From assembly GCF_013283665.1 (NCBI RefSeq), contig NZ_JABEKU010000001.1, positions 1 through 64,000 of the forward strand: DNA of 64,000 bases, written 5' to 3'. The notes below the pieces were generated by a model. It was given only the letters and a program-made list of their open reading frames with translations, did not search any database and was not told where the DNA came from. Both the position numbers and the translations under genes were made by a program. This DNA comes from Ensifer sesbaniae (GTDB taxonomy: Bacteria > Pseudomonadota > Alphaproteobacteria > Rhizobiales > Rhizobiaceae). Positions 53,207-61,849 of the stretch are shown piece after piece. The stretch's first letter is position 1. Each line of letters begins with the position of its first letter.

Positions 53207-54274
53207 TCACTTGCCTTCCCAAGCTACTGCCTGGCCTTCCTTGAGGAACTTTCCGCCCTCCGTGACGATCAGGTCGTCCGGGGCGATGCCGCCGGTCACG
53301 ACGAAGTCGCTTTTGCGGTAACGAGTGACCGCAACTTTGCGAAGGGTAACGGAGAGGTTCTTGTTGTTGATCAGCCACACGGCGGGTTCTCCCTTGGCGG
53401 AAGCAATCGCCGTGTAGGGCAGCACGATTCCGTCGCGCGGTGCAGAGCGGAGTATGCCGACCACCGGTGTACCAAGAGGCCAGTAAGAGTTCCCCTCGAG
53501 CCCCACCTTGATCCGGATTGTGCCGCCCTTGGTGTCTATCACCGGAGAGACTTCCCGGATGTTCGCGTGCACTTCGAGTGCCCGGTCCCCAACTGGTGCC
53601 ACCGCGACATCCGACAACGGCGGGCCGTCCAGAAAGAAAGCCTCGAAGACATCGAACACCACATCTCTCGGGCCGTCATGAGCGAGCGTGAAGACCGACT
53701 GCGCCGCCGAGACAACCTGCCCCATTTCCAAGCCGCGGGCGGTGATGATCCCGTCGGCTTCAGCCTTCAATTCCGTATAGGACAGCGCATCCTCGGCGCT
53801 GGCCAGCGCGGCTGCGGCAGCTTCCAAGGAGGCTTGAGCACTCGTCAGGTCTTTTCGAGCCTCATCAAAGGTCTCCTGCGAAATGACCTGGGATTGCACG
53901 AGGGCCTTTGATCGCTCGAATGCCAGCGCCCTCTGTTTGACTACCGCCCGAGCCGATTCCAATGCAGCTCTTGCGACGCTGACATCTGCCTGCTGTTCGG
54001 TATCGTTGAGGCGCGCCAGGATCTCGCCGGCGCGAACGTGTGCACCCACGTCAACCAGCCTCTCGATCACTCTGCCACTGACGCGAAATGAGAGTTCGGT
54101 CTGGATCCGCGCCTTCACCTCACCGGTAATTTCCGCGCTCGGTTGATATTGAACCGAGGTGGCCGCGATGACCCGAACCTGTTGCGGCGGCGGCGACGCG
54201 GCTTCAGTTTTGTCGTCGCAGGCGGCGAGATAGGCGCAGGCGAGACCAATTCCCAGAATTCGAAGGGGCTTCAT
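53207..54274 (-). CDS. RND efflux periplasmic adaptor, lipoprotein (first)
   Basis: A 355-aa adaptor with lipobox ACAYLAACDDK. Family marks are ELSFRVSGRVIERLVDVGAH, VRAGEILARLNDTEQQADV, a hairpin rich in Ala/Gln and ELKAEADGIITARGLEMGQV. ATG 54274 with GGAG 6 nt upstream is preferred to an ATG at 54301. It is the first gene of the operon and faces the TetR gene across a large palindrome (54364-54407). Confidence 0.92.
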   Translation of the reverse strand: MKPLRILGIGLACAYLAACDDKTEAASPPPQQVRVIAATSVQYQPSAEITGEVKARIQTELSFRVSGRVIERLVDVGAHVRAGEILARLNDTEQQADVSVARAALESARAVVKQRALAFERSKALVQSQVISQETFDEARKDLTSAQASLEAAAAALASAEDALSYTELKAEADGIITARGLEMGQVVSAAQSVFTLAHDGPRDVVFDVFEAFFLDGPPLSDVAVAPVGDRALEVHANIREVSPVIDTKGGTIRIKVGLEGNSYWPLGTPVVGILRSAPRDGIVLPYTAIASAKGEPAVWLINNKNLSVTLRKVAVTRYRKSDFVVTGGIAPDDLIVTEGGKFLKEGQAVAWEGK

Positions 54275-54363
54275 TTTTTCTCCGTTGCCATTTGCAACCA
54301 TCAGAGAGCCGGCGGTTCGCCTTCGGATTTCAAATCTGATGGCTCTAAGGGCTATGGCCAGAT

Positions 54364-54407
54364 GTTGACAGCGTCCACTTAAGGGCTAAAGTGGACGACG
54401 TCAACAT
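54364..54407. promoter_or_regulatory. 44-bp imperfect palindrome, likely TetR operator
   Basis: TGTTGACAGCGTCCACTT, an 8-nt centre (AAGGGCTA) and AAGTGGACGACGTCAACA form arms matching at 16 of 18 positions. A further TGTTGACGAGCGCAACA follows at 54421. It lies between the efflux operon (minus, 54274) and the TetR gene (plus, 54460), and TTGACA at its left could be a -35 element. Confidence 0.75.
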
Positions 54408-54459
54408 CACTCCGGCAGAAATGTTGACGAGCGCAACATAAGGGCCTAGACGGACGAGT

Positions 54460-55176
54460 ATGACCAAAGCCACCATCACCGCAGATCCGCGCCCCTACCA
54501 CCATGGTGACCTGCACAGGACGATCGTAGGTGCGGCACTCGATGTCCTCAGCGAATCCCAAAGCACAGAGTTCTCGCTTCGGGAGCTCGCTCGACGAGCG
54601 GGCGTCAGTCACAACGCCCCTTACAAACACTTCGCTGACAAGCGTGATTTGTTGGCGGCCGTCTCGGCCGTTGGGTTCGAGCTCCTGGCAAAGCAGATGA
54701 CCGATGCGACGAAGGAACACGACAGTCCGCGCGAGCGGCTGGCAGCCATGGCGCGCGCTTATGTGCGCGGCGGCGTCAACAATCCTGCGCTCTACAGATT
54801 GATGTTCGGCGGTTATCTTACCGGTCAGGATGATGAACGCCCTGCGATCGAAAGAACTGCGGCTGAGAACATGAAAGCGCTTCTGGTGGACGCGATAAGT
54901 GATGGCGCTCTCGGGCGCCTCATTCCAACCGCCGCGGCAAACACGCGTGAGATTGACGGTGCCATTCTAATTTTTTGGTCGCAAATGCATGGTCTCACAT
55001 TGCTGCTGGTAGACCGCCTCGTCGGCCCCCGCGAGAAGATGGATGAACTGAGCGAGAGCGTCTTGCAAGGCATGCTCAATGGACTGGCAAACAGTATCCC
55101 CGCGATACCGTCAGGCGTATGGATAGGCCCTCCGCCGGGCGAGTCGAATGTCCCGGACCTCGCGTTGAAGGGGTGA
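54460..55176 (+). CDS. TetR family regulator (WHG-domain type) of the efflux operon
   Basis: A 238-aa repressor. The N-terminal domain has PRPYHHGDLHRTIVGAALDV and FSLRELARRAGVSHNAPYKH with FADKRDLL. The C-terminal region belongs to the WHG type (PALYRLMFGGYLTGQD). It is divergent from the RND operon, across the 44-bp palindrome, which is the usual arrangement for a pump and its local repressor. Confidence 0.92.
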   Translation: MTKATITADPRPYHHGDLHRTIVGAALDVLSESQSTEFSLRELARRAGVSHNAPYKHFADKRDLLAAVSAVGFELLAKQMTDATKEHDSPRERLAAMARAYVRGGVNNPALYRLMFGGYLTGQDDERPAIERTAAENMKALLVDAISDGALGRLIPTAAANTREIDGAILIFWSQMHGLTLLLVDRLVGPREKMDELSESVLQGMLNGLANSIPAIPSGVWIGPPPGESNVPDLALKG

Positions 55177-55276
55177 AATCGGGAGAGTCCCGACATGGTG
55201 CTGCGGCGGAAATGCCACAGGTGCCTGCGATTTCGATTTGCGTGGGGGCTTGTCAGGCGCAACCGGGGAGCCAAGA

Positions 55277-56359
55277 GTGCGGCAACATAGAGACAACACT
55301 TTCATCTGGCTGACCGCAGCGGTATCTTTGGCCTTCGTGTGGATGCTATGGCCCTTGTCCGGCGCGATCCTCTGGGCGGCCGTGCTCGCCGTGCTGTTTG
55401 CCCCGGTCAATGACGCGATCCTCAAGAGCATCGCGGGCCGACGCAACCTCGCAGCTCTGTTCACATTGGCCATCGTTCTCGTGATGGTCATCCTGCCCTT
55501 TGTGCTGATTGCGAGCTTTGTCCTTCGCGAGGCGGCCACAGTTTACAATAGTATAGCGACGGGCCAATTTGCCCCCGGCATCGAGGTTCAGACGCTTCGC
55601 GAGATGCTGCCCGACTGGCTCAAGGCGCTGGTCGACAGCGTTGGGCTGCCAGATGCCGGTGCGCTTCGGGGGCGGCTGTTGAATGCGCTTGCGGAAAGTG
55701 GCCAGTTCCTGGCTGGCCAAGCGATCAACATCGGGCAGTCGACCTTCCACCTGGTGCTAAGCGCATTCGTAATGCTCTACCTGCTGTTCTTCTTGCTGCG
55801 CGACGGGCGCGAGCTGGCGCGACTGATCGGTGATGCTCTGCCGCTCAGCGGTAGCCTACGCCAGGCCCTGTTCGGGCGGTTCGTGCTCACCGTCAATGCA
55901 ATCGTGAAGGGCGGCATCGTGGTGGCGCTCGCGCAGGGAACACTCGGTGGGCTGATCTTCTGGGTGCTAGATATCCGTGCTCCCGCGCTTTGGGGCGCCG
56001 TCATGGCTATCTTTGCGCTTCTTCCAATGGTGGGCACGGGTCTTATTTGGGGACCAACCGCCATCTATCTACTGGCGTCAGGAGACATCTGGGACGGCAC
56101 AGTTCTGCTTGCTTTCGGAGTCCTTGTGATTGGGCTTGTGGACAACCTCTTGCGACCAATCCTTATCGGTAAGGAGACCAAGATCCCGGACTATCTGATC
56201 CTTGTTTCGACCTTGGGTGGCATCGCCACCTTCGGGCCCAACGGCTTCGTCGTCGGTCCGATGATCGCAGCTTTGTTCTTGGCGGCGTGGTCAGTGTTCC
56301 CGGCCATGATGAGCGAACGAAAAAACCAGGGTGTCGACAAGGATGGAAGTCAAGCCTGA
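55277..56359 (+). CDS. AI-2E/PerM family transporter
   Basis: A 360-aa membrane protein with about eight helices and the family-typical stretch around LYLLFFLLRDGRELARLIGD, QGTLGGLIFWVLDI, ALLPMVGTGLIWGPTAIYLL, DNLLRPILIGKETKIPDYLI and FGPNGFVVGPMIAALFL. GTG 55277 with GGGGAG 6 nt upstream is the likely start; a TTG at 55238 adds 13 residues. Members have been linked to autoinducer export, Na+/H+ exchange and peptidoglycan-related roles, so the substrate is open. Confidence 0.88.
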   Translation: MRQHRDNTFIWLTAAVSLAFVWMLWPLSGAILWAAVLAVLFAPVNDAILKSIAGRRNLAALFTLAIVLVMVILPFVLIASFVLREAATVYNSIATGQFAPGIEVQTLREMLPDWLKALVDSVGLPDAGALRGRLLNALAESGQFLAGQAINIGQSTFHLVLSAFVMLYLLFFLLRDGRELARLIGDALPLSGSLRQALFGRFVLTVNAIVKGGIVVALAQGTLGGLIFWVLDIRAPALWGAVMAIFALLPMVGTGLIWGPTAIYLLASGDIWDGTVLLAFGVLVIGLVDNLLRPILIGKETKIPDYLILVSTLGGIATFGPNGFVVGPMIAALFLAAWSVFPAMMSERKNQGVDKDGSQA

Positions 56360-56672
56360 CGTGCTCTTTTCTATACTTAGCTGGAGACGATGCCGGCGAG
56401 TGGTGGAAACTGGCAAGGATCGGTCTCTCGGGACGACCGCCGAGAACGCTTGAGCTGACCGCCGATATCGCCCAGCCGCTTAAGTCGCTCGTGCACGTCA
56501 GATAGTCCGGGCTGCTTCACGCAGGCGGAGCGAATCCCGGAGCCGAATAGGCAGAAAAGACCACCTTTTTGCCACCTTTAGTGACGGACAAAGCGAGATG
56601 CCAAGCGGACAAAGCTGTTGCTCACCGGGGGTGTTGGCGACAGCAACCGCACGAATCGAACTGTACGTCCAT
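56360..56672. other. No recognisable gene
   Basis: About 310 bases. A plus-strand frame ending at 56505 contains AGDDAGEWWKLARIGLSGRP but has no start of its own and no family I know. It may be a gene tail. Confidence 0.4.
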
Positions 56673-57512
56673 TCAGAACACGCGCGGCACGAAGTTTCGG
56701 GCGATGCTGTCTGCGACGTAGTCGTCAGGACGCTTCTGCCGTTTCCCGAGCTTCGGCTCATCGAACTCCACCCGCTCGTAGGGGATGGACTTCAGAAGGT
56801 GGGTGATGCAGTTGATGCGCGCCGATTTCTTGTCGTTCGAGTCCACGATCCACCAGGGCGCGTGTGGCGAGTCGGTCGCGCGGATCATCTCGTCGTAGGC
56901 CTTGGTGTAGTCCCACCAGCGACGATAGCTCTCGAGGTCCATCGCGCTCAACTTCCACTGACGGACCGGGTCGTCGATGCGCTGGCGGAAACGCCGCTCC
57001 TGTTCATTCTCGCTGACGTCGAGGAAGTATTTCAGGAGGATGACGCCGCTCTCGATGATCAGCCCCTCGAGATGCGGAACCACCTGCATGAAACGCTTGA
57101 CCTGGTCCTCAGTGGTGAAGCCCATCACCCGCTCCACACCGGTGCGGTTATACCAGGAGCGGTCGAAAATCACCACCTCGCCGGCCGCTGGCAGTTGCGC
57201 CATGTACCGCTGGAAGTACATCTGGCTCTTCTCGCGGTCACTCGGTGCGGGTAGCGCCACGACCCGAAACACCCGCGGGCTGACTCGCTCGACGAACCGC
57301 CTAATGACCCCGCCCTTGCCTGCAGCGTCGCGGCCTTCGAATATGATGACGATCCGCGCGCCCGACGCCTGCACCCAGGATTGGAGGTACGCGATCTCGA
57401 CCTGCAAGCGGGCGATCTCCTTCTCGTAGGCCCTCTTGCGCTCCTTTTTCGCCTCGGCGGAGCCGGCCGCCACGTCGCCCGGGTGGTTGTCGTTCTTGTG
57501 CTTTTTGGCCAT
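56673..57512 (-). CDS. ppk2: Polyphosphate kinase 2 (PPK2), intact
   Basis: The 279-aa enzyme has Walker A FEGRDAAGKGG (58-68), the lid region and the acidic metal site VVIFDRSWYNRTGVERVMGF (Asp117), then YFLDVSENEQERRFRQRIDD and DSPHAPWWIVDSNDKKSARI. This matches class I PPK2, which typically makes GDP/ADP to GTP/ATP from polyphosphate. The gene follows the SulP gene by 25 nt on the same strand, so both may depend on the FNR/FixK box at 59411. Polyphosphate use under low energy supply is a sensible role. Confidence 0.94.
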   Translation of the reverse strand: MAKKHKNDNHPGDVAAGSAEAKKERKRAYEKEIARLQVEIAYLQSWVQASGARIVIIFEGRDAAGKGGVIRRFVERVSPRVFRVVALPAPSDREKSQMYFQRYMAQLPAAGEVVIFDRSWYNRTGVERVMGFTTEDQVKRFMQVVPHLEGLIIESGVILLKYFLDVSENEQERRFRQRIDDPVRQWKLSAMDLESYRRWWDYTKAYDEMIRATDSPHAPWWIVDSNDKKSARINCITHLLKSIPYERVEFDEPKLGKRQKRPDDYVADSIARNFVPRVF

Positions 57513-57537
57513 GGCTTCCTCCTAACTCGAGAGTTGC

Positions 57538-59304
57538 TTAATTTGGCGAGGCAATGTGTGTGAGGGACGAGCGTGCTCTAAAGGCGCGCAGAGCGTCGTC
57601 GAGATCGTCGAACACCATCGTGGTGCCAATTTGGTCTATCACGCCGGCGCGTTGCAGCAGTTCGAGAGCTTCGCTGTGGACCTCGGCAAAACCGAGAGCG
57701 AGGCCGCGCGCGGCGAACTCGTTGGCAAGCCCCGCGAGCATCGCGGCGGCAGTGCAGTCGATCTGGGCGACCGCGCTTGCGTCCAGCACAAACCACTCGG
57801 TACCCGGCGGGAGTTCGGACGCGATGGTGCGCAGCCGCGCCCTGACATAATCGGTGTCGAAGAACAGCAGGTTGCCCTGAACGATGCAGAGTGCGAGGCC
57901 GGGCTCGGGTCGGGCCTCTGGCGAGCGGTGCAGTTTATAGAAGCCGTCGCGACCCGAAACGCGCCCGAGCATCGCGTCGCGGGGATGCGCCGCCTTGTAG
58001 AGGAGGTAGACAAGGGTCGCCCCGACCGCGATGACGATCCCCTGCAACACGCCGAGGCTGAGCGGCCCTATCAGTGCAATGATCGCGAACAGGAACTCGA
58101 TACGGCTGATGCGCCTGATTTCGCCCAGAGCCTCGACGTCGATCAAACTTAGCGCCGCCGCTACTAGGATGGCGCCGAGCGCTGGGATCGGAAGGATCCG
58201 CAGAGCTGGCCCGAGAAAGAGAAGCGTTGCGATGAGGGTGACGGCAGCGACGATAGAGGCGACCTGGGTGCGGCCACCTACGCTCATGTTCACTGCGGTA
58301 CGCGAGTCGGACGCGGTGACCGGAAAGGCGCCGAAGAACCCGGCCGCGACATTGGCAGTGCCGAAGCCGGTCAACTCGAGGTTGGGGTCAACCTCATAGC
58401 TGCCGCGAGTAGCGAAACTGCGGGCCGTTACGATGCCCGAGCCAAAGCTGACGAGGAAGATCGAGGCGGCACCTAGCAGAATGGTGTCGACGGGCATGCC
58501 GGAATGGGCCGGCAGGGCAAACTGCGGCAGGCCGCTCGGAATGTCGCCGACCACGGCGATCCCGAGCGCCTCGAAGTCCAAGAGCGCGGATAGCACGACC
58601 GCGAGCACCACGATGATCACCGGCCCGGGGAGCGGCAGTTTGCAGATCCGGACCGCCTGGAGGACGAGGAACATCGCCGCCCCGAGCGCGAGTGAGGGCC
58701 AGTGGATGAAATTGGCCTTGTCGACGATCTCGAGTATCGGCCCCATCAGCCCCGCGGATTCGATCTTCACGCCGGTGAGCCGCCCGATCTGGCCGATCAT
58801 GATAGAGAGCGAAATACCGGCGAGAAAGCCGGTCAGGATCGGCCGAGACAGGAGGGTCGCGAGTACCCCCAGCCGTAGCGCGCGGGCGATGAGGCAGAAC
58901 ACTCCCACGGCGAGCGCCAGCAGCGCGGCTACTGCGACGCGGTCGGCCGTCACCCCTGGCGCCTCGTAGATTGTCGCCAGCACCGCCGCCAGCACCGTCA
59001 TCGTCGCCGCATCCGGTCCTACGATCAACTGTCGCGACGGGCCAAAGACCGCATAGGCCACAAGCGGCGCTATGCTAGCGTAAAGACCCGTCTCGGGCGG
59101 CAGGCCGGCGATCGCGGGGTAGGCGATGGCGCTCGGCAACCCAACTGCGGCAATCGCCAGCCCCGCGGAGATGTCGCTCCCGAGCCAGTCTGGCTGGTAG
59201 CCTCGAAAACTCGCGAGAACCGGGAAGCGCCGTGAGTCGGTCCCCACCGGTCCGTGCCCGCCGAAGACCGCCTGAATCCGCAGTAGGAACGCCTGAAGTA
59301 TCAT
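57538..59304 (-). CDS. SulP family anion transporter with STAS domain
   Basis: A 588-aa transporter. The membrane part has the SulP entry motif LGSDISAGLAIAAVGLPSAI with AYPAIAGLPPETGLYASI, VGPDAATMTV and the FPVTASDSRTAVNMSVGGRT region. A C-terminal STAS domain (FVLDASAVAQIDCTAAAMLA) follows. Start ATG 59304 is chosen because the longer frame adds a non-conserved stretch. Sulfate, bicarbonate or dicarboxylate are possible substrates. A perfect FNR/FixK box lies 107 nt upstream, and PPK2 follows in the same operon. Confidence 0.92.
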   Translation of the reverse strand: MILQAFLLRIQAVFGGHGPVGTDSRRFPVLASFRGYQPDWLGSDISAGLAIAAVGLPSAIAYPAIAGLPPETGLYASIAPLVAYAVFGPSRQLIVGPDAATMTVLAAVLATIYEAPGVTADRVAVAALLALAVGVFCLIARALRLGVLATLLSRPILTGFLAGISLSIMIGQIGRLTGVKIESAGLMGPILEIVDKANFIHWPSLALGAAMFLVLQAVRICKLPLPGPVIIVVLAVVLSALLDFEALGIAVVGDIPSGLPQFALPAHSGMPVDTILLGAASIFLVSFGSGIVTARSFATRGSYEVDPNLELTGFGTANVAAGFFGAFPVTASDSRTAVNMSVGGRTQVASIVAAVTLIATLLFLGPALRILPIPALGAILVAAALSLIDVEALGEIRRISRIEFLFAIIALIGPLSLGVLQGIVIAVGATLVYLLYKAAHPRDAMLGRVSGRDGFYKLHRSPEARPEPGLALCIVQGNLLFFDTDYVRARLRTIASELPPGTEWFVLDASAVAQIDCTAAAMLAGLANEFAARGLALGFAEVHSEALELLQRAGVIDQIGTTMVFDDLDDALRAFRARSSLTHIASPN

Positions 59305-59410
59305 CGCATGCCGAAGCCCAGTTTCATCGACGGCGTTGAGCGCAAACCAGCAGGCCCCTGGGCTGCCACGCGCCCTAAACAAGCCTTAGTCTCTCGAGCG
59401 TGCCTCGGCC

Positions 59411-59424
59411 TTGATCTGCGTCAA
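59411..59424. promoter_or_regulatory. FNR/FixK-type box TTGAT-CTGC-GTCAA
   Basis: A perfect box 107 nt upstream of the SulP-PPK2 operon (minus strand, start 59304). It shares its central CTGC with the box at 47302. Confidence 0.78.
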
Positions 59425-59589
59425 GGCAGTTTGAATAGCCCTCCGAGCGCAAGCCTCTGATACCGAGAGATGTTGACAAAAAAAATGCTGGCGACCCCTG
59501 TGGTGGGATGCGTGATCGATCGACTAACTCATGCTGAACCTGCCTGAATGTGCATGGCTTTCAGTCTGATTGCGAATCTCGGTACGTTT

Positions 59590-59763
59590 CGGTGTCACCG
59601 GTTCCGAATGTCGCGCGAAAGCTCAAGTCTCGGTGTAATCAGGCCCACGCAACCAAATTCTTCCAAATCCATCGAGGGGCTCCTCGCAGCCCATTTTGCA
59701 TTCAAAATGTCCTTGCACACAACTAGCACAAAGCTGGACCCTCAATTGACGCATCCTTGTGAG
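59590..59763 (+). repeat. att-like repeat with tRNA-fMet 3' end, copy 2
   Basis: GCCCACGCAACCAAA at 59643-59657 matches the tRNA-fMet 3' end (753-767) with one mismatch. Flanking blocks (CAAGTCTCGGTG, AATCAGGCC, ACTAGCACAA, TTGACGCATCCTTGTGA) repeat those around 13355 in the same order. It is a likely scar of element integration at the tRNA, 46.3 kb from the other copy. Confidence 0.65.
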
Positions 59764-59829
59764 CGTGATTCCCTGTTCCCATATCGAAGACAGAAACGTA
59801 TCCCTCTCCGGCGTGAACCGCCTTGCGAC

Positions 59830-60086
59830 GTTCCGCGTCTCGTCCGCGGCCGCTCGAAAAACTTGTGAATCTCACGATGATCGACACCGATCTGCCGCGC
59901 CAGATATTTCAGGACACCATGCGGGAGGATCCCGCTATCTGCGAGCGGTCGGTCGGGGTAGCGAAGCATCGCCAGAACGCAGGCGAGCCCCAGGCGATTG
60001 TGTGGCCGGTTCTGCCGCATGACCAGGTCGAGACCTGACCGGTCGAGCGCATAATGCTTGGCGATCTCCCTTTCGTCGTCCGGCAT
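59830..60086 (-). pseudogene. Tn3-family transposase, N-terminal (DUF4158) remnant
   Basis: The minus-strand frame PDDEREIAKHYALDRSGLDL, then HNRLGLACVLAMLRYPDRPL and LKYLARQIGVDHREIHKF, matches the N-terminal DUF4158 region of Tn3-type transposases. Similarity ends near 59840, beside the att-like repeat. The remaining 800 or more residues of the transposase are missing. Confidence 0.65.
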
Positions 60087-60681
60087 GGCTGTCGCCTGAT
60101 CCCACCATGCTTCGCCGGCTCATGTAGAAGCTGGAGTCCGGCGATGTTCTGATCGTTACCAAGCTCGACCGGCACGATGACCATGAACGTACTCTTCTCG
60201 TTCTGACCTCAACATGGCGAAACACGCAAAGTTATTCGGCGTCTATGCGGCCATGAAAATATAGGCGGGAAGTCCTGTCGAATTGATCCACGTCAATGTC
60301 GATGATATCGGCGAGCAGCTAGATTAGAAAAGTCGGAAATACCGGTTGGCATTCTAATTTTTCGCGATACCTTTGGTTGAAGAGTGGTTCGGATTCGCGA
60401 CGCAACTCGCGTCTGGCGCGGAGCCGAAATTGGGGTTGTCAAGAAGCGACTCCACGGCATTTCCTTTGGAGGGGAAGGAGAATGTGGTCTTGCCGTGGCA
60501 TTACTGAAAGCCCTTTTGTCAATCGAACTGGCGAGAGCGCACAATATCGGCGCTGCTGCTCCAGACTCCCTGAACATATTGCTCGCGTCGACCACGCTAC
60601 CCGATCGAGCATGTTCGATCCGTTTCTAAGGCGAAGACGGCATCGATGGTTGGTTTTTTGCCCGGACGAAGGAGAAGACTG
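60087..60681. other. Intergenic region with FNR/FixK box and no clear gene
   Basis: About 600 bases between the Tn3 remnant and the second DUF2092 gene. A plus-strand frame ending WHY at 60506 (containing GFATQLASGAEPKLGLSRSD) may be a gene tail, but I do not recognise it. The FNR-type box at 60283 lies in the left half. Confidence 0.4.
60283..60296. promoter_or_regulatory. FNR/FixK-type box TTGAT-CCAC-GTCAA
   Basis: A perfect box in intergenic DNA, 386 nt upstream of the DUF2092 start at 60682. The distance is long for direct activation, so a missing gene or a distant promoter may be involved. Confidence 0.6.
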
Positions 60682-61503
60682 ATGGATATCCGACTACCAT
60701 ATCTGGGATCAGAGCTCTTGGGCCTGCGGGCGTGTCGCAGGGCAATCATCGCCTTGGGCCTGTCAAGCGCAGTGATCGCGCCCTCGTTTGCGAACGGCAG
60801 CGAAGTCGATCCCAAAGCCGTTCTCAAGTCGATGTCGGACTATCTGGCAAGGCAATCGACGATCTCGGCGAGGTTCAACTCGAGCATCGAGGTGATCACG
60901 CCAGAGCTTGAGAAGATCCAGTTCGACAGTTCGACGACCTTGCAGGTGAAGCGTCCCGACAAACTGAGAGTGGAGCGTCTTGGCGGTTATGCGGCCGTGG
61001 AGATGATCTTCGACGGGACCACGCTGACGATCCATGACATCGACAAGAAGGAATATGCGCAGGCGAGCGCCGGCGGGACGATTGATGCCCTGGTCGATCG
61101 GATGCGCCATGAGTTCGGTATCGGCGCGCCGGGTGCTGATCTGCTCTTAAGCGATGTCTATACCGCCTTGAGCGAAGACGTGCTGGCCGCAAAATACATC
61201 GGCCAGGGCGTCATCGATGGGGTCGAGTGCGAACACCTCGCCTTCAGGAACGCGGAAACCGACTGGCAGCTCTGGGTCAGGACAGGGCCTGAACCGATCC
61301 CCTGCAAAATGGTGATCACCAGCAAGTCGGTGACCGGCGCGCCGCAATACACGGTCGAGATCCGGGATTGGAAGCCGGGCGAGGCAATCGAGGCCGCGGC
61401 GTTTGAATTCAAGGCGGATGGCGCGGGCAAGAAGGTGGAGATCAAGGACCTTTCGGCTCTGGACGAGGTGCCGCCTGCCGCGACAGAAGGAGCGCAACAA
61501 TGA
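60682..61503 (+). CDS. DUF2092 (LolA-like) periplasmic protein, second copy
   Basis: A 273-aa protein with a signal sequence (AIIALGLSSAVIAPSFANGS) and DUF2092 body: ILKSMSDYLARQSTISA-like helix, VKRPDKLRVERLGGYAAVEM, FDGTTLTIHDIDKKEYAQAS, GVIDGVECEHLAFRNAETDW and TVEIRDWKPGEAIEAAAFEF. ATG 60682 has AAGGAGAAG upstream. It overlaps the next small gene by 4 nt. The arrangement copies the pair at 15780/14689, although the partner proteins differ. Confidence 0.88.
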   Translation: MDIRLPYLGSELLGLRACRRAIIALGLSSAVIAPSFANGSEVDPKAVLKSMSDYLARQSTISARFNSSIEVITPELEKIQFDSSTTLQVKRPDKLRVERLGGYAAVEMIFDGTTLTIHDIDKKEYAQASAGGTIDALVDRMRHEFGIGAPGADLLLSDVYTALSEDVLAAKYIGQGVIDGVECEHLAFRNAETDWQLWVRTGPEPIPCKMVITSKSVTGAPQYTVEIRDWKPGEAIEAAAFEFKADGAGKKVEIKDLSALDEVPPAATEGAQQ

Positions 61504-61757
61504 ACATCACGAAAACGATGATCGCTGGCATGGTTGGCCTCAGCGCTCTGTTCGTGGCCGACAACGCCTCAATGTCGAACCCCGAGACCTGGATCGGCAA
61601 GGCCGAGGCGCGCGTCGGCCGGCCGGCAACTCCGATGAGCTACGCAGGCGTGGCAAGGCGAACGACACGCCGAACCGTTGCCGTGGGCGCGGCGGCGACG
61701 ACCGGCTGCCGGACCGTCTACGATGCCTACGGCCGCGCGGTGACGACCTGCTATTGA
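61500..61757 (+). CDS. Small secreted protein, partner of DUF2092
   Basis: An 85-aa protein with a signal-like start (MNITKTMIAGMVGLSALFVA) and a mature part with Arg/Thr/Ala-rich sequence ending CRTVYDAYGRAVTTCY. The two cysteines near the C-terminus could form a disulfide. Its ATG overlaps the DUF2092 stop (ATGA). No named family is recognised; short proteins with this C-x-x-V-Y-D-x-x-G-x-x-V-x-x-C tail occur beside DUF2092 genes as far as I know. Confidence 0.75.
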   Translation: MNITKTMIAGMVGLSALFVADNASMSNPETWIGKAEARVGRPATPMSYAGVARRTTRRTVAVGAAATTGCRTVYDAYGRAVTTCY

Positions 61758-61849
61758 GCCGCCTGATGCTGCTGCATTGACAGGGTGCATGGCCTCGGCC
61801 CTGCCGCGCTCACTTACGCGTTCTTGATGTCCTGTACGGGGGCATGCCA

